From: Doris montereyensis
Lineage: Eukaryota; Mollusca; Gastropoda; Nudibranchia; Dorididae
Length of the DNA stretch: 64,000 nt
Assembly: GCA_037039925.1 (NCBI GenBank)
Contig: JAXRKP010000535.1
Location: 85,001-149,000 of the forward strand
Direction: 5' to 3'
The notes under the pieces were generated by a model, which had not been told where the DNA came from, made no database searches, and saw only the letters and a list, made by a program, of their open reading frames with translations. How positions within the stretch are numbered: position 1 is the first letter of the stretch; each line of letters begins with the position of its first letter. Below are positions 12,264-23,000 of the stretch, in pieces. The position numbers and the translations under genes are program-made.

Positions 12264-13522
12264 CAAACTGGGATGCGTTGTTCTATAACAGTTGCTCAAG
12301 TCTCAAATGAACTAACTGGGATGCGTTCTTCTATAACAGCTGCTCAAGTCTAAACGAACTAACCGATGCGTTCTTCTATAACAGCTGCTCAAGTCTAAAC
12401 GAACTAACTGATGCGTTCTTCTATAACAGCTGCTCAAGTATAAACGAACTAACGGATGTGTTGTTCTATAACAGCTGCTCAAGTCTAAACGAACTAACTG
12501 GGATGCGTTCTATAACAGCTGTCTATAAAGTTTCAACGAACTAACTGGGATGCGTTCTATAACAGCTGTTCAAGTCTAAACGAACTCTAACTGAGAACAA
12601 GTTGTTCTATAACAGCTGTTCAAGTCTAAACGAACTAACTGGGATGCGTTGTTCTATAACAGCTGTTCAAGTCTAAACGAACTAACTGGGATATGTTCTA
12701 TAACAGCTGTTCAAGTCTAAACGAATTAACTGGGATACACTCTATAACAGTTGTTCAAGTCTAAACGAACTAACTAGGATACATTCTATAACAGCTGTTC
12801 AAGTCTAAACGAATTAACTGGGATACATTCTATAACAGCTGTTCAAGTCTAAACGAACTAACTGGGATACATTCTATAACAGCTATTCCAAGTCTAAACG
12901 AACTAACTGGGATACATTCTATAACAGCTGTTCAAGTCTAAACGAACTAACTGGGACATGTTCTACGAACACAGATACTCAAATCTGAACGTACATAACT
13001 GGGATGCGTTGTTCTATAAAGCTGTTCATGTCTGAATGATTAACTGGGATGCGTTCTATAAAACGAACTAACTGGGATGCGTTGTTTATGAAACAGCATA
13101 TCAAGTCTGAACAAACTAACTGGGATACGTTCTATAACAGCTGTTCAAGTCTGAACAAACTAACTGGGATACGTTCTATAACAGTTGTAATGAGAAGTCT
13201 AAACGAACTAACTGGGATACGTTCTATAACAGCTGTTCAAGTCTAAACAAATAACTGAGATACGTTCTATAACAGCTGTTCAAGTCTAAACAAACTAACT
13301 GGATACGTTCTATAACAGCTGTTCAAGTCTAAACGAACTAACTGGGATACGTTCTATAACAGCTGTTCAAGTCTAAACAAACTAACTGAGATACGTTCTA
13401 TAAAGCTGCTCAAGTCTCAACAAACTAACTGAGATACGTTCTATAACAGCTTCTCAAGTCTAAACGAACTAACTGTGATGCGTTGTTCTATAATAGCTGT
13501 TCAAAGTCTGAACGAACTAACT
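12264..13522 (+). repeat. LINE-derived minisatellite, ~44-bp unit, ~28 copies
   Basis: The unit contains AACTGGGATGCGTTCTATAA, then CAGCTGTTCAAGTC, then TAAACGAACTAACT. Unit length varies from about 42 to 47 bp. Read in the LINE frame one unit encodes NWDAFYNSCSSLNELT, which fits the LINE protein at exactly this point: the frame before the array leads into it, and the frame after it resumes at 13517 with QTISDYI. Further stray units lie at 13968-14070 and 14147-14212. Confidence 0.9.
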
Positions 13523-14600
13523 CAAACTATTTCGGATTATATTTAATTTTGAGTTGCCAATGTTAAACAAACTAATTGCCACATTCCAAATAACAAACCA
13601 TAAAGAGTTTAAAAGAATTCTAAATGAAGAGAATATTTTTTGTTGGAAATATAAATGAAAAGAACAGTTTACAAAGAAGTTAAGTAGCCATAAAACACGC
13701 AAAACTTAAACATAAAGAAAAGATTAAAAAACATTTGAAATCAAAATTCTAGGAACGCATGGCGTGCCATCAGCAACATGGCCTCAGTGAATAATGTTAG
13801 CAGCTCAAAGGAGATAATCCTACCTTAGATGGCTGAGATGAAAAATTATGACCTGACTCCTTCAATAACACTTGTTCAAGACTACAATAATCTGCATTGT
13901 AAATAACTAATTCTGGGCTATACAGAATGCTCTATAACAATGAGTAAACTGTTCAAAAGATTAAAGAACTAACTGGTCGGGACGTTCTATAACAGCTGTT
14001 CAAGTTCTCTAAACAAATGTTCTAACTGAAATACGTTCTATAACAGCTGCTCAAGTCTCAACAAACCATACTTAAGTCTTATGTGGAAAGAGTTAGATCC
14101 ACTTCGTTCTATAAGTGTTGATGATGCTTGTTTATTTTAGATACAAGTCTAAACGAACTAACTGTGATGCGTTGTTCGATTTAATAGCTGTTTCAAGTCT
14201 AAACGAACTAACTCAAACTATTTCGGATTATATTTAATTTTGAGTTGAAAATGTTATACCCCAAAATAATTGACCACATTCCAAAATAACAATTTGCCAT
14301 AAAGAGTTTCAAAAAGAATTCTAAATAAAAAGAAGAGAATATTTTTTTGTTGGAAATATAAATGAAAAGAAGTCAGACTTTACAAAGAAGTTAAGATAGC
14401 CGAAAATAAAACACGCAAAACTTAAACATAAAGAAAAGATTAAAAAACATTTGGAAATCAAAATTTTAGGAACGCATGGCGTGGCATCAGCAACATGGCC
14501 TCAGTGAATAATGTTAAGAACAGCTCAAAGGGAGATAATCCTAACCTTAGATGGCTGAGATGAAAAATTATGACCTGACTTCTTCAATACATTTTTCACT
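13523..14600 (+). pseudogene. LINE linker region present twice, with shuffled RT fragment
   Basis: The ~350-bp segment that follows the array (GATTATATTTAATTTTGAGT ... AACATGGCCTCAGTGAATAA ... TAGATGGCTGAGATGAAAAA) occurs at about 13523-13855 and again at 14213-14580. Between the copies lie two stray satellite units and a ~60-bp piece at 14085-14145 that resembles the RT text at 14977-15062 (GGAAAGAGTTAGATCCACTT ... TTATTTTAGATAC). The order is therefore a local patchwork rather than a simple LINE. Confidence 0.78.
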
Positions 14601-15822
14601 CGTTTCGAAAATAAACTACAATACTATCTGCATTGTAAATAATATAACAAATTCTGTAAGCTATACAGAATCACTAGCTATTGAACAAACACAATGAAGG
14701 AACTTTTCAAAACGATTAAAATAAACAAAGCCCTGGTCCGGACGGTATCTGTGGGAGAACTCTAAGATTTTGTGCAGACCAACTCAATGAAGTTCATCAA
14801 TATCTCTTTCAATCTTCTGTTGATTCATGTTTGTACCAGATATATAAAAAGAGTCATTAGTGATCCCAATTTCAAAAATAAACAAGCCAAGAAGATTAAA
14901 CGATTTCAGACCAGTTGCTCTCACATCAATTGTAATGAAAACATTGGGAAAAATAATAAGATCATATATCTAATGTCTTTGTGCGGAAAGAGTTAGATCC
15001 ACTTCATTTTGCGTATCGACCATGCAGACGTGTTGATGATGCAAACATTTTTATTTTAGATACATTATACAACCATTTTGAAAAACCAGACAAGTCATGC
15101 CAAAATATTATTTTCCGATTTCAACTCCTGTTTCAATACCCTCCAGCCACACATTTTAAGTGACAAATTGATTGACAATTTCAAATTAGACTCTCAGCTG
15201 ATATCATGTATATCAGATTTTCTCACCAACAGATCGCAAAGGGTTTTAGTAAACAGATCTACCTTCTGAAGAGACAAAAACCAATGTCGGATCTCCACAA
15301 GGATGTGTTCTAAAATCGCCCTTACTTTTTATCTTATATACCAACGACTGCAGAAGCAATTATGAAAATAGATATATCGTTAAATTTGCTGATGACATTG
15401 CGTTGCTATCTGGAACTACCTATACCTAGGTTGCTATCCTTGGTGGTTGGATCAGGACACGAACATGATCCTGTACGTCATCAAGTTGTCAAATATTGCA
15501 ACGACTCTTGCATTGAGATGAATTGAATTAAAAAAACTAACCAAAGCACAATGTCAATCAGGAGACTTTAGACGAAAACAAATCCCATACACTGTGTCAG
15601 TGTATGGGATTTGTTTTCGTCTAAAGTCCATGGAACGAAAATTGCAGAAACATAAATAATTATAAATATTTAGTAGCACGGTCTTTGATGATAATTTAAA
15701 GTGGGACACAAATTATAAATCAGTTTGTAAGAAAGCCCTTCAACGTGTGTACTTTCTTCGAAAAATCAGTTCCTTCTCAGTCAATAAGAACATCTTAGAA
15801 TTATTTTAATAAATCTTTCATT

Positions 15823-15825
<3 letters not shown>
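14600..15825 (+). pseudogene. LINE reverse transcriptase domain, broken
   Basis: RT signatures in order: a GPDG-like region near 14735, a PVALTSI-like block in shifted frame near 14910, KELDPLHFAYRP (14985-15020), VDDANIFILDTLYNH (15030-15075), motif A in DFNSCFNTLQP (about 15117-15150), LDSQLISCISDFLTNRSQRV (15186-15250), a SPQGC turn near 15295, FADD at 15385-15396, and the C-terminal NYKSVCKKALQRVYFLRKIS near 15715-15770. Frameshifts separate several of these. The sequence stops at AATAAATCTTTCATT, where an (AGT)n repeat takes over. The active-site Asp pair is intact although the frame is not. Confidence 0.85.
15564..15628. repeat. Perfect 31-bp inverted repeat with 3-bp spacer
   Basis: The left arm 15564-15594 (GACTTTAGACGAAAACAAAT...) is the exact reverse complement of the right arm 15598-15628, with TGT between. 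It lies in the RT C-terminal coding region of the LINE; a plain LINE would need only one arm there, so the second looks like an inverted duplication. Confidence 0.97.
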
Positions 15826-15853
<28 letters not shown>

Positions 15854-15940
15854 CAGTAGTAGTAGTAGCATCATAGCAGCAGCATAGCAGTATTATTCAG
15901 TAGCAGTTAGTAGCAGTAGTAGTAGTAGTAGTAGTAGCAA

Positions 15941-15979
<39 letters not shown>

Positions 15980-15999
15980 CAGTAGTAGTAGTAGTAGTT

Positions 16000-16046
<47 letters not shown>

Positions 16047-16049
16047 TGT
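15824..16049. repeat. (AGT)n / (GTA)n microsatellite
   Basis: About 225 bp of GTA repeats with a few GCA, ATC and TTG interruptions, starting where the LINE 3' sequence ends. The tyrosine-rich open frame on the minus strand is repeat translation. Confidence 0.95.
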
Positions 16050-16054
16050 AGTAC

Positions 16055-16205
16055 TGGGAATAAATGATGTACAGTCGGTGAGCTTGCACTCCCACCGGAC
16101 TATAAATCCATCTCTTTCTTTATAATTTCCTGTTCTGCTTCAAGCTATAGAAACTGGAACAAGCACCAGGTGTATGGGTGTTAATAACAGGCTTTAAACT
16201 CGTTT
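16055..16205 (+). mobile_element. SINE-like fragment
   Basis: GATGTACAGTCGGTGAGC at 16067 recurs with one change at about 54274 (GATGCACAGTCGGTGAGC). The later part, GCTTCAAGCTATAGAAACTG, matches the 3' part of SINE family A. It is probably a chimeric or diverged SINE remnant. Confidence 0.5.
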
Positions 16206-16555
16206 TACACTATCAAGCCGATTTCAGCAATCGGATAGGATGGGCCTTAATTTGCATTCTTTTCTTAAAAGGAAGAAGCCAAAAAAAGACCTTTTGCCTT
16301 TAGGCTTGCCTCCGTTCGTCATAAACAGCACTAGATCTATATAAAAAAAGGTGTTAAAATTATATTGATGAAGAGTGCTGCCGCTTAATTTACATTATTA
16401 TTTATTTATTGATTGACTTATTCGTTTTTTATTATTTATTTATTGATTTACTTATTGATTTTTTATTTTTATTTATTATTTTTATTTTCTATTCCTTATT
16501 TATCATTTATCATTTATTATTTAGTATTATTGATTTTTTAAATTTATTTATTTAA
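16206..16555. other. AT-rich DNA, low complexity
   Basis: No gene. From 16390 onward it is irregular TTTATTTATTGAT-type sequence. Confidence 0.6.
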
Positions 16556-16685
16556 TGGTCCCTGGGGATGGCAATTGTTTGGATTTTTGTTTTGTTTTGT
16601 TGTTTTTATTTGCCCCCTGTCTGTGTCTTGTATTTGTCTCGTCTTTGTTCCTATGGGGCTTTATATTATCTCATGTATTTTTTCA
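16556..16685 (+). mobile_element. 3' part of SINE family C
   Basis: CTTGTATTTGTCTCGTCTTT followed by GTTCCTATGGGGCTTTA matches the tail of the element at 27650-27812 almost exactly; CCTGGGGA upstream also aligns. The tRNA-like head is missing. Confidence 0.65.
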
Positions 16686-16785
16686 ATACTACTACTACTA
16701 CTACTACTACTAGTAGTATTAGTAGTACTACTACTAGTAGTAATAGTAGTAGTTGCAGTAGTAGTATTTGTAGTGGTGCTGATCT
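16686..16785. repeat. ACT/AGT triplet repeat that changes strand
   Basis: (ACT)n switches to (AGT)n, back to (ACT)3, then to (AGT)n again. ACT and AGT are reverse complements, so the tract is self-complementary and could fold as a hairpin. It starts at the end of a SINE-C tail. Confidence 0.9.
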
Positions 16786-17110
16786 ATATGCGTAGATTTG
16801 TGTGCGTCTATGTGTGTGTGTGTGTATGTGTTGTTGGCGCGCACGTGAATTCATGTGACACTGACATTGCCATGCAGTAGGAAATACTGAAGGAGATGTG
16901 GGTTTTTTAAAAACATTATTCTGATTTTGAAACTGGCAACCTACTGAGCAAGGAAATGACCTCATTAGATACAACAGCAACTTGTACACTTATAACATAG
17001 AGTAGTTCATTCAATCCTTCCAATATTATTATGCCTAGCTCTACTACGACTGCACGACACGCGATGGTGCATCGAGGTATCGATCCTTCTCAAAAGCACT
17101 CGGCCGACAT
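16786..17110. other. Unique spacer with short TG tract
   Basis: A TGTG run near 16815-16832. No gene seen. Confidence 0.5.
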
Positions 17111-17114
17111 TGAA

Positions 17115-18310
17115 GAATTTAAATAGATCTAGATCTAGATCTAGTCCACCCACGACCCACGCCATCTGCATGGTATGAATGAAATCATGACAACTACATG
17201 ATATGATTCATGAATGAGATCATGATAACTGCATCGCAGCTGTCAGCAATAAATAGTCAGCATGCTCATGCCATTGCTGTCTGCTTCCGGTCCACGCATA
17301 GAGCTAGACTAGCTCTTATTCAAGATTCAAAAATTCAAGATCGCCTGGCATAGGTTTAGATCCAGGGCAAGGCCACAGCGCTAGATTCTGGCTATCTTTA
17401 GCCTTTTTATTATAATCAATCTTGGGTAATTTAATCTAGATAGATTCTAGATCTATCTAGAATCTAGGGAATCGAGAGCTAGATTCTAGAGCTAGAAAAG
17501 CCGGAGCTAGATTCTACTATTGAGTCGAGTCGTCTTGCCTTCACTTCATTTTTTTTTGTTGAAAACTGGAGAGGGAAAATCAGAAAGGTTTGTTTGTTTT
17601 CTTTAAGTCTGAATCTAGAATCGAGATAAATCTAGAAATGTTAGATCTAGAGCTAGATCTAGATCTAGATCCATACTTTAGATGTTATCTAGATATCTAG
17701 ATCTAGAAGCTAGAGGCTAGATCTAGGTCTATAGAATCTAGATTTCGAGTTCTAAAATATATTCTAGATCTAGATCTAGATCTAGATCAAGATCTAGAAT
17801 CAGAATATAGATCTAGATCTAGAGATCTACTTAGATCTAGATCTATCTAGATGTATATAGATCTAGATCTAGATAGATATATCTAGAGCTAGATTGTTAC
17901 TAGAGATAGATTTAGATCTAGACCTAGATCTAGATATCTAATTCTAGATCAAATCTAGACCAGAAGGTAGATTTAAAAATATACTCCTTAAGATCTGATG
18001 TCCCGTTCGACTCCCAGAAATGGTCGGCCAGATAGGAATACCTCGCCAACTTTTCGTAGATCTAGATTTAAAATCTTGCTCTAGATCTCTAGATCTATAG
18101 AGATCTAGATTTAGAGATCTAGATCTACATTTAATAATAATAATAATAATAAATAAATAATACATACAACAATAATAATAATAATAATATTATAACAAAA
18201 ATAATAATAATAAAATTAATAATAATAATAATGAGCAGTTTCCCAGGGAATGAGCTCCAGGCGCTTCATATAGATCTAGATCTAGATCTAGATCTAGATA
18301 AAAGTTATAG
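17115..18310. repeat. AGATCT / CTAGAT-rich simple-repeat tract
   Basis: Dense, irregular runs of TAGATCTAGATCTAGATC and variants over about 1.2 kb, with an (AAT)n insert at about 18130-18240. The hexamer AGATCT is self-complementary, so the tract looks nearly the same on both strands. Short words of the same type also occur inside the Penelope-like repeats (32550, 36940) and near 53320 and 53460. Confidence 0.85.
18130..18240. repeat. (AAT)n microsatellite
   Basis: ATA repeats with interruptions, lying inside the AGATCT-rich tract. Confidence 0.85.
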
Positions 18311-19100
18311 TAATACTCTACACACAATAAAATTAATATAATACAATATTTCAATCAAGAAGAAATAAAATGTAACAGAGATCTACAGCATTTATAACAT
18401 TATGCACTATGATAAGACAATATAACATAACATAAATATGAAGATCTCTACTCGCATTACATGGCATAGCCGTCGTTTTATTATTGCCGTTTTTCATATT
18501 TAATTTATAATAATGTGTATGAAAAGAAAAGGCACAAGAGTGGGCCTACGCTTGCGATACGGTACATTGAATGTGACCGGAGAATGTTTTAATTTTGTCT
18601 GTGATGTTTTGATTGTTTTGGTTTTGTTGATTTTGTTGATGCTGATTTAATTTAATGTGGGTGGGTCACTGACTCACTCTTGTGTCGTTTTTTTTGCCTT
18701 TCGCATCTGTTTTGCCATTCATTTCTTTATCGCTCTCATTCTTTGTGAGTACGTCATCTTTCCATCTTATTCCCGAGGTCATCGCTTATGGAGGATATGG
18801 GTACACTCATTAATGTTTTGTTTGTTGGAAGGACATTTTCCGTTTTAGACAGGTTAAACTGTAGTAAGGGGAAAGATTTAACTTTTTGGTTTCCAGGTTA
18901 GTCAGGATTTCGCTTTACAGGTAGGAAAAATAGCAATTTATCAGGGGAAGTGGATTGGGGAGGGAGAGGAGGGAGGGGGGTCTATTCGGATGCATTTTGC
19001 CTGTAAATCACTCAATCCGATTTCAGGAGCCATTTCGATGAAAAAGTTCACGTAAATAATTGTGTATGACCATTCTGGGATTAAAACCAAGTGGGTGGGT
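18311..19100. other. Intergenic DNA
   Basis: No supported gene. Slightly less AT-rich than the left flank, with a G-rich patch near 18955-18980. Confidence 0.5.
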
Positions 19101-19104
19101 GTGT

Positions 19105-19366
19105 GTGTGTGCAGGGGGGGGGGGGGGAGCCACAGTCCATCTGTCCTGTCATCTGAAACTCTCTTGTCTGTCTGTCCGTCTCTGTCTATGTCTGTCTGTC
19201 CCTACCTCTGTCTCTGTCTGTCTGTCTGTTTGTCTCTCTCTCTGTGTCTCTCTCTCTATCTCTGTGTCTGTCTGTCTGTCTCTCCTTACCCGTGTCACTC
19301 TGTCCGTCTCACTCTGTCTCATTCTGCCTGTCTCTCTCTTTATCTGTCTCTTTGTCGGTCTGTCTA

Positions 19367-19416
<50 letters not shown>

Positions 19417-19471
19417 TCATACACACACACACACACACACAATTATCTCTCTCTTTCTCTCTCTCTCTCTG

Positions 19472-19537
<66 letters not shown>

Positions 19538-19572
19538 ACACACACACACACACACACATATACTCACACACA
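19105..19572. repeat. Poly-G, GTCT, CT and CA simple repeats
   Basis: A run of Gs at about 19112-19127 is followed by irregular GTCT/CT repeats (19150-19415), (CA)n, pure (CT)n (about 19485-19532) and a second (CA)n to about 19557. Ser/Leu-rich and Arg/Glu-rich frames here are repeat translations. Confidence 0.92.
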
Positions 19573-19934
19573 GAGTTGAGTATCTCTTGTTTTGTTTATA
19601 AACACATTAAACACCTACCAACTGTGGCCCCCTCAGTCTGTGCACCCCAAAGTTGTGACAGCTTATCTATGTGACCTCCACATAAAGGACGCTATGCAGT
19701 GTGCAGGAGACGAGTCTTGAAACGTTTGAGCTGTGTCATGGTGGTTATCTTAAGCTCTCGAATTCACTGTTTACCGTCTTATGTACTTGTATGCTAACCA
19801 AGGGTCTTATATCTATATAGGGTGCAGGGTGAATCGTATTCAGGGGTGATTGTATCAGGGCGGGCTCTGATAAACAATAGCGTCCCTTTGGTTTAAAAAT
19901 TTAAACGATTATCTCAATCTCAGTCCTTTTGACC
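19573..19934. other. Unique spacer
   Basis: No gene or repeat recognised before the LINE complex. Confidence 0.5.
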
Positions 19935-20080
19935 TCCGCGTCTCGATTCCCCAGGAGTAGATGATCCCGCCCTCCGCGAGTCTCTTGCTGCCTTGCAGGC
20001 GGGTCTTGGCCGTCCAAAGACTGGGAGTTAACCTGACAGAAAACAACCTGCTGCCTTGCAGGCTGGTCTTGAATGACTAA
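19935..20080 (+). mobile_element. RTE-like LINE 5' UTR fragment, plus orientation
   Basis: GGAGTAGATGATCCCGCC then GCTGCCTTGCAGGCGGGTCT matches, in reverse orientation, the 5' UTR repeats at 23120-23290 and 46930-47170. It breaks off at GAATGACTAAAG, where the minus-strand LINE tail begins. I read it as the first part of the plus-strand copy that continues at 23322. Confidence 0.75.
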
Positions 20081-20099
20081 AGTCTTTCTTTCTTTATCA

Positions 20100-20600
20100 A
20101 CTCCCATTCTACCTTCCGGTGTATAGGTTTTAGATGCCCAAATGATCTTTCTCAAGGCTGCCCTGTCCTGATAGTTTCTATTTCCTTCCGTGAAAGTTAA
20201 ATTTCTTTGCGTTAATGCCTCTTTTATATCTTCTTCCCACTTACTCCGATGTCTGCCTTCTTGGTCTTTTACCTTGAGTTTTAGCACTATATACTGATTT
20301 AGCTATTCTTTTGTCATTCACTCTGTTAACATGCCTAAGACATCTCAGTTGATTCATTTCTATCTTAGTTTTTTATGCTATCTGCTTTTGGTTTTGATCT
20401 CTTATTGTTGTGTTTCTGATTTTTGTCTCTTTTAATTTTCCTTACTACTCTTCTTAAATATTTCATTTCGGCTGCCTGCACTCTACTGTATTCCCTACTG
20501 TCTAAGGTCCATGTTTCACTGCCATAGAGGAGAGTAGGACAATAAACTGTGTTGTATACTGCCTTTTGGTTTTTGTTGACAATTCTTGCTTACCTACAAA
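20100..20600 (-). pseudogene. LINE C-terminal region, copy 1
   Basis: RSKWEEDIKEALTQRNLTF near 20250 and YTPEGRMGVDKE near 20110 match the C-terminal text of copies 3 and 4. The open frame 19901-20287 runs past the true 3' end into the inverted 5' UTR piece, so its last ~65 codons are not LINE protein. Confidence 0.75.
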
Positions 20601-20829
20601 TGCCTTTCCTAGGTGGTTATATATTGCACTTGCCTTTTTGATTCTCTGGCTGATTTCTTCCTTAGTTTTCCCTCTGAGTTAATCATTACTCCTAAGTAAT
20701 TGTAGCTTTGAACTTAATTTAAGATTTTGTGTTTTAGCTTCCCTAAATACTAGCATTGTTTTGGTTTTCTTTGCATTTACTCTCATTCCTCTTTTTTATT
20801 TAATTCATTATTCATTATGTTGATATTTG

Positions 20830-21600
20830 ACCGGAGGTCCCTTTCTGATTTTCCAAACAGAACTAAATCATCAGGAAATAAAAGCATCAATACATTTACT
20901 GGTTTGAGCCTCCACATACCTACATTCATTTTCTATGTTTGAGGATGCCTTTGCGACTGAATCGATAAATGTGATGAACAAAAAGAGGACTTAGAATTTT
21001 TACAACCCTGTCTTACTCCTATATCTACATCAAATTCTTCAGATACATTTCCAGCTACTCTCTGCACATGTTGGTTTATTGTAAAAACTTTTAATGGCTT
21101 CTATTAAATTTGCTCTATCTTGTGTTCTTTTAAGAAATGCCATAGTTCGTCCCTCCTGACAGTGTCAAATGCCTTTTCTAAGTCCATAAAACACAGTTGC
21201 AAGTCAACGTTTTTCTCAAGGAATGTTTCTATTATTTTCTAATTATAAATATGTGATCTTGTACACTTCTTGCTGGTCTAAATTCACTCTGATGCTTTTC
21301 AATCTGATCCTCTACTCTTTTCCTTAGTCTCATTTCCAGAATCCTGGCATACACTTTTCCTGGAACGCTAAGGAGTGATATCCTATATAGTTCAATCATT
21401 CCATAGTTGATTCTTTCTTGTGTATTTGTACTACCGTTCCCTTTTTCCAGTAGTCTGGCACCTGCTTGGACTTCCATGCTTGTTGACATATTGCATGTAG
21501 TAGTTTGTGTGCCTCTCTTCCTTGGTTTTTAATCATTTCTGGATAAACTTGATCTGCTCTGGGGTTTTCCTAATTTAAATTTTCTTATAGCTGTTTGAAG
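20830..21600 (-). pseudogene. LINE reverse transcriptase, copy 1
   Basis: 21232-21489 is open and carries the finger motifs (ISLLSVPGKVYARILEMRLR, EFRPARSVQDHIF). Motif A (LCFMDLEKAFDTV) lies near 21160-21200 in another frame and the FPDD box at 20867-20878. The enzyme would copy LINE RNA at the nicked target. Interrupted by stops. Confidence 0.8.
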
Positions 21601-22229
21601 TTCTTCCATTGAGATATCTACATCTTCAGCTGTCTCCTCTGGATTACTTGTTACTCTTAATAATTGATCTGTACTCCGTGTTCATATGTTCTAGAGGGAT
21701 TATGTAATTGTTGAAAATACTTTCTCCACGTTTCCATGATTTCGCTGTCTCATTTCATTATTTCTCCTTTAGCGTTCTTAATTTGTCGTATTGGGCATGC
21801 TTTGGTCTTTCTTATGCTCTTCATTGCTCCACAGAACAGCTTTGATTTCCTTTGATAGCTTTCTTGAAATCTTTGTCCAAACTCTTCCCACTGTTCTGTT
21901 TTTTTCCTAACTTCCGCTTTGGCAATAGTTTTTTATTCACGTAATCTATCCTATCCTCTGCTCTCTTTGTTTGCAAGTATTTCTTCCAGGCATATTTCTT
22001 TTCTTTGATCTTAGTCTTGGCATTCTCAATCGACCATGCTGTCCTTTTTCCATATTCTTTAATTTGCACTTTTCTTCTATTGTGCTTTCCTTTAGATCCA
22101 TTTGCCTTTCACTGATAAATCTTTTTATCCTAGATTGATATACCTGTTTTACTACTGGTTTATTTAGTTTCCCTATTTTGGCTTTAGTAGCTTTCTTCTC
22201 TTTCCTTTTTCTATTTTGTTTCTGCAGGT

Positions 22230-23000
22230 AATAATCTCATTTTGGCTATCACTGGGTGATGATCACTTAATATTTCTGATCCTCTGCTTACTCTAGCATC
22301 CATTGTACTGTAAAAAAGGTACCTGCTAACTATTATGTAGTCTATGATTGACTTTTCACATCTGTTTTCATTTAATCTTGTCTATTTGTGGATATCTTTA
22401 TGAGGAAAAATGTGTTACCTATTCTTTAGGCAAAAATCTATTAGTCTCTCTCCATTTGGAGAAGTCGTTGTCTCTCCTTCTTTACCTATTACTCCTCCTG
22501 ATGTTTCTACATTGTTGCCTACTCTAGCGTTTAAATCTCCTAAAACCATTAATTCTTGTTTGGGTTTGAGATTCTTTGCAGCTATTTGTAAATCGTTTTC
22601 GAAGATATCTTTTCTTCTTTGGGGGCATCTTCGTTTGGTCCATATGCTATTAATAATTTAATTTCACTTCCTTTTGGTTTAATATTTACCTCTAATAGCC
22701 GTGGGCTTACAAATTTCCAACTTTCTAGTAGCATTTCTTGCCTTTTATGCATTGGGAGACCTACTCCTGTTCTAGCTGTATCTTTTGACATCTACTCTGA
22801 AAAGTTTAAAGCATGATTTGGTTATTCATTTTCTATTCCTTGTCCTTTTTCTTTGTTACTGTAATGGCCAAAATATCTACTTTGAATTGTTCCATTTCTT
22901 CAGCTAATTCCAACTCCTTTCCATTAATTGCCATAACATTCAATGTTCCAAAAATCACAGTCCGTGTTCTTTTCCAGAGTCGTCTTCGAAAGTTTAAGCC
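22230..23000 (-). pseudogene. LINE APE endonuclease, copy 1
   Basis: The best open part is 22582-22791 on the minus strand (RTGVGLPMHKRQEMLLESWK, then a LLIAYGPNED segment). Automated annotation often labels this type of endonuclease craniofacial development protein 2-like. The N-terminal GTWN motif of the other copies reads GTLN here, near 22935-22975. Frame breaks exclude activity. Confidence 0.75.

Larger units (their letters stand above)
10960..15825 (+). mobile_element. Decayed CR1/Rex1-like LINE, split by an internal satellite
   Basis: A non-LTR retrotransposon in plus orientation. Order: basic N-terminal part (about 10971-11354), APE endonuclease (11431-12260), a tandem array made from the LINE's own codons (12264-13522), a twice-copied linker (13523-14600), and reverse transcriptase to about 15820. 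The endonuclease shows FTETWL with the catalytic Glu codon at 11575. The RT shows KELDPLHFAYRP, a DFNSCFNTLQP motif-A region, SPQGCVLSP-like text and an intact FADD box at 15385-15396. Many stops and frameshifts make it non-functional. The 3' end runs directly into an (AGT)n microsatellite. Assignment to the CR1/Rex1 group rests on the remembered style of the RT and endonuclease, not a tree. Confidence 0.85.
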
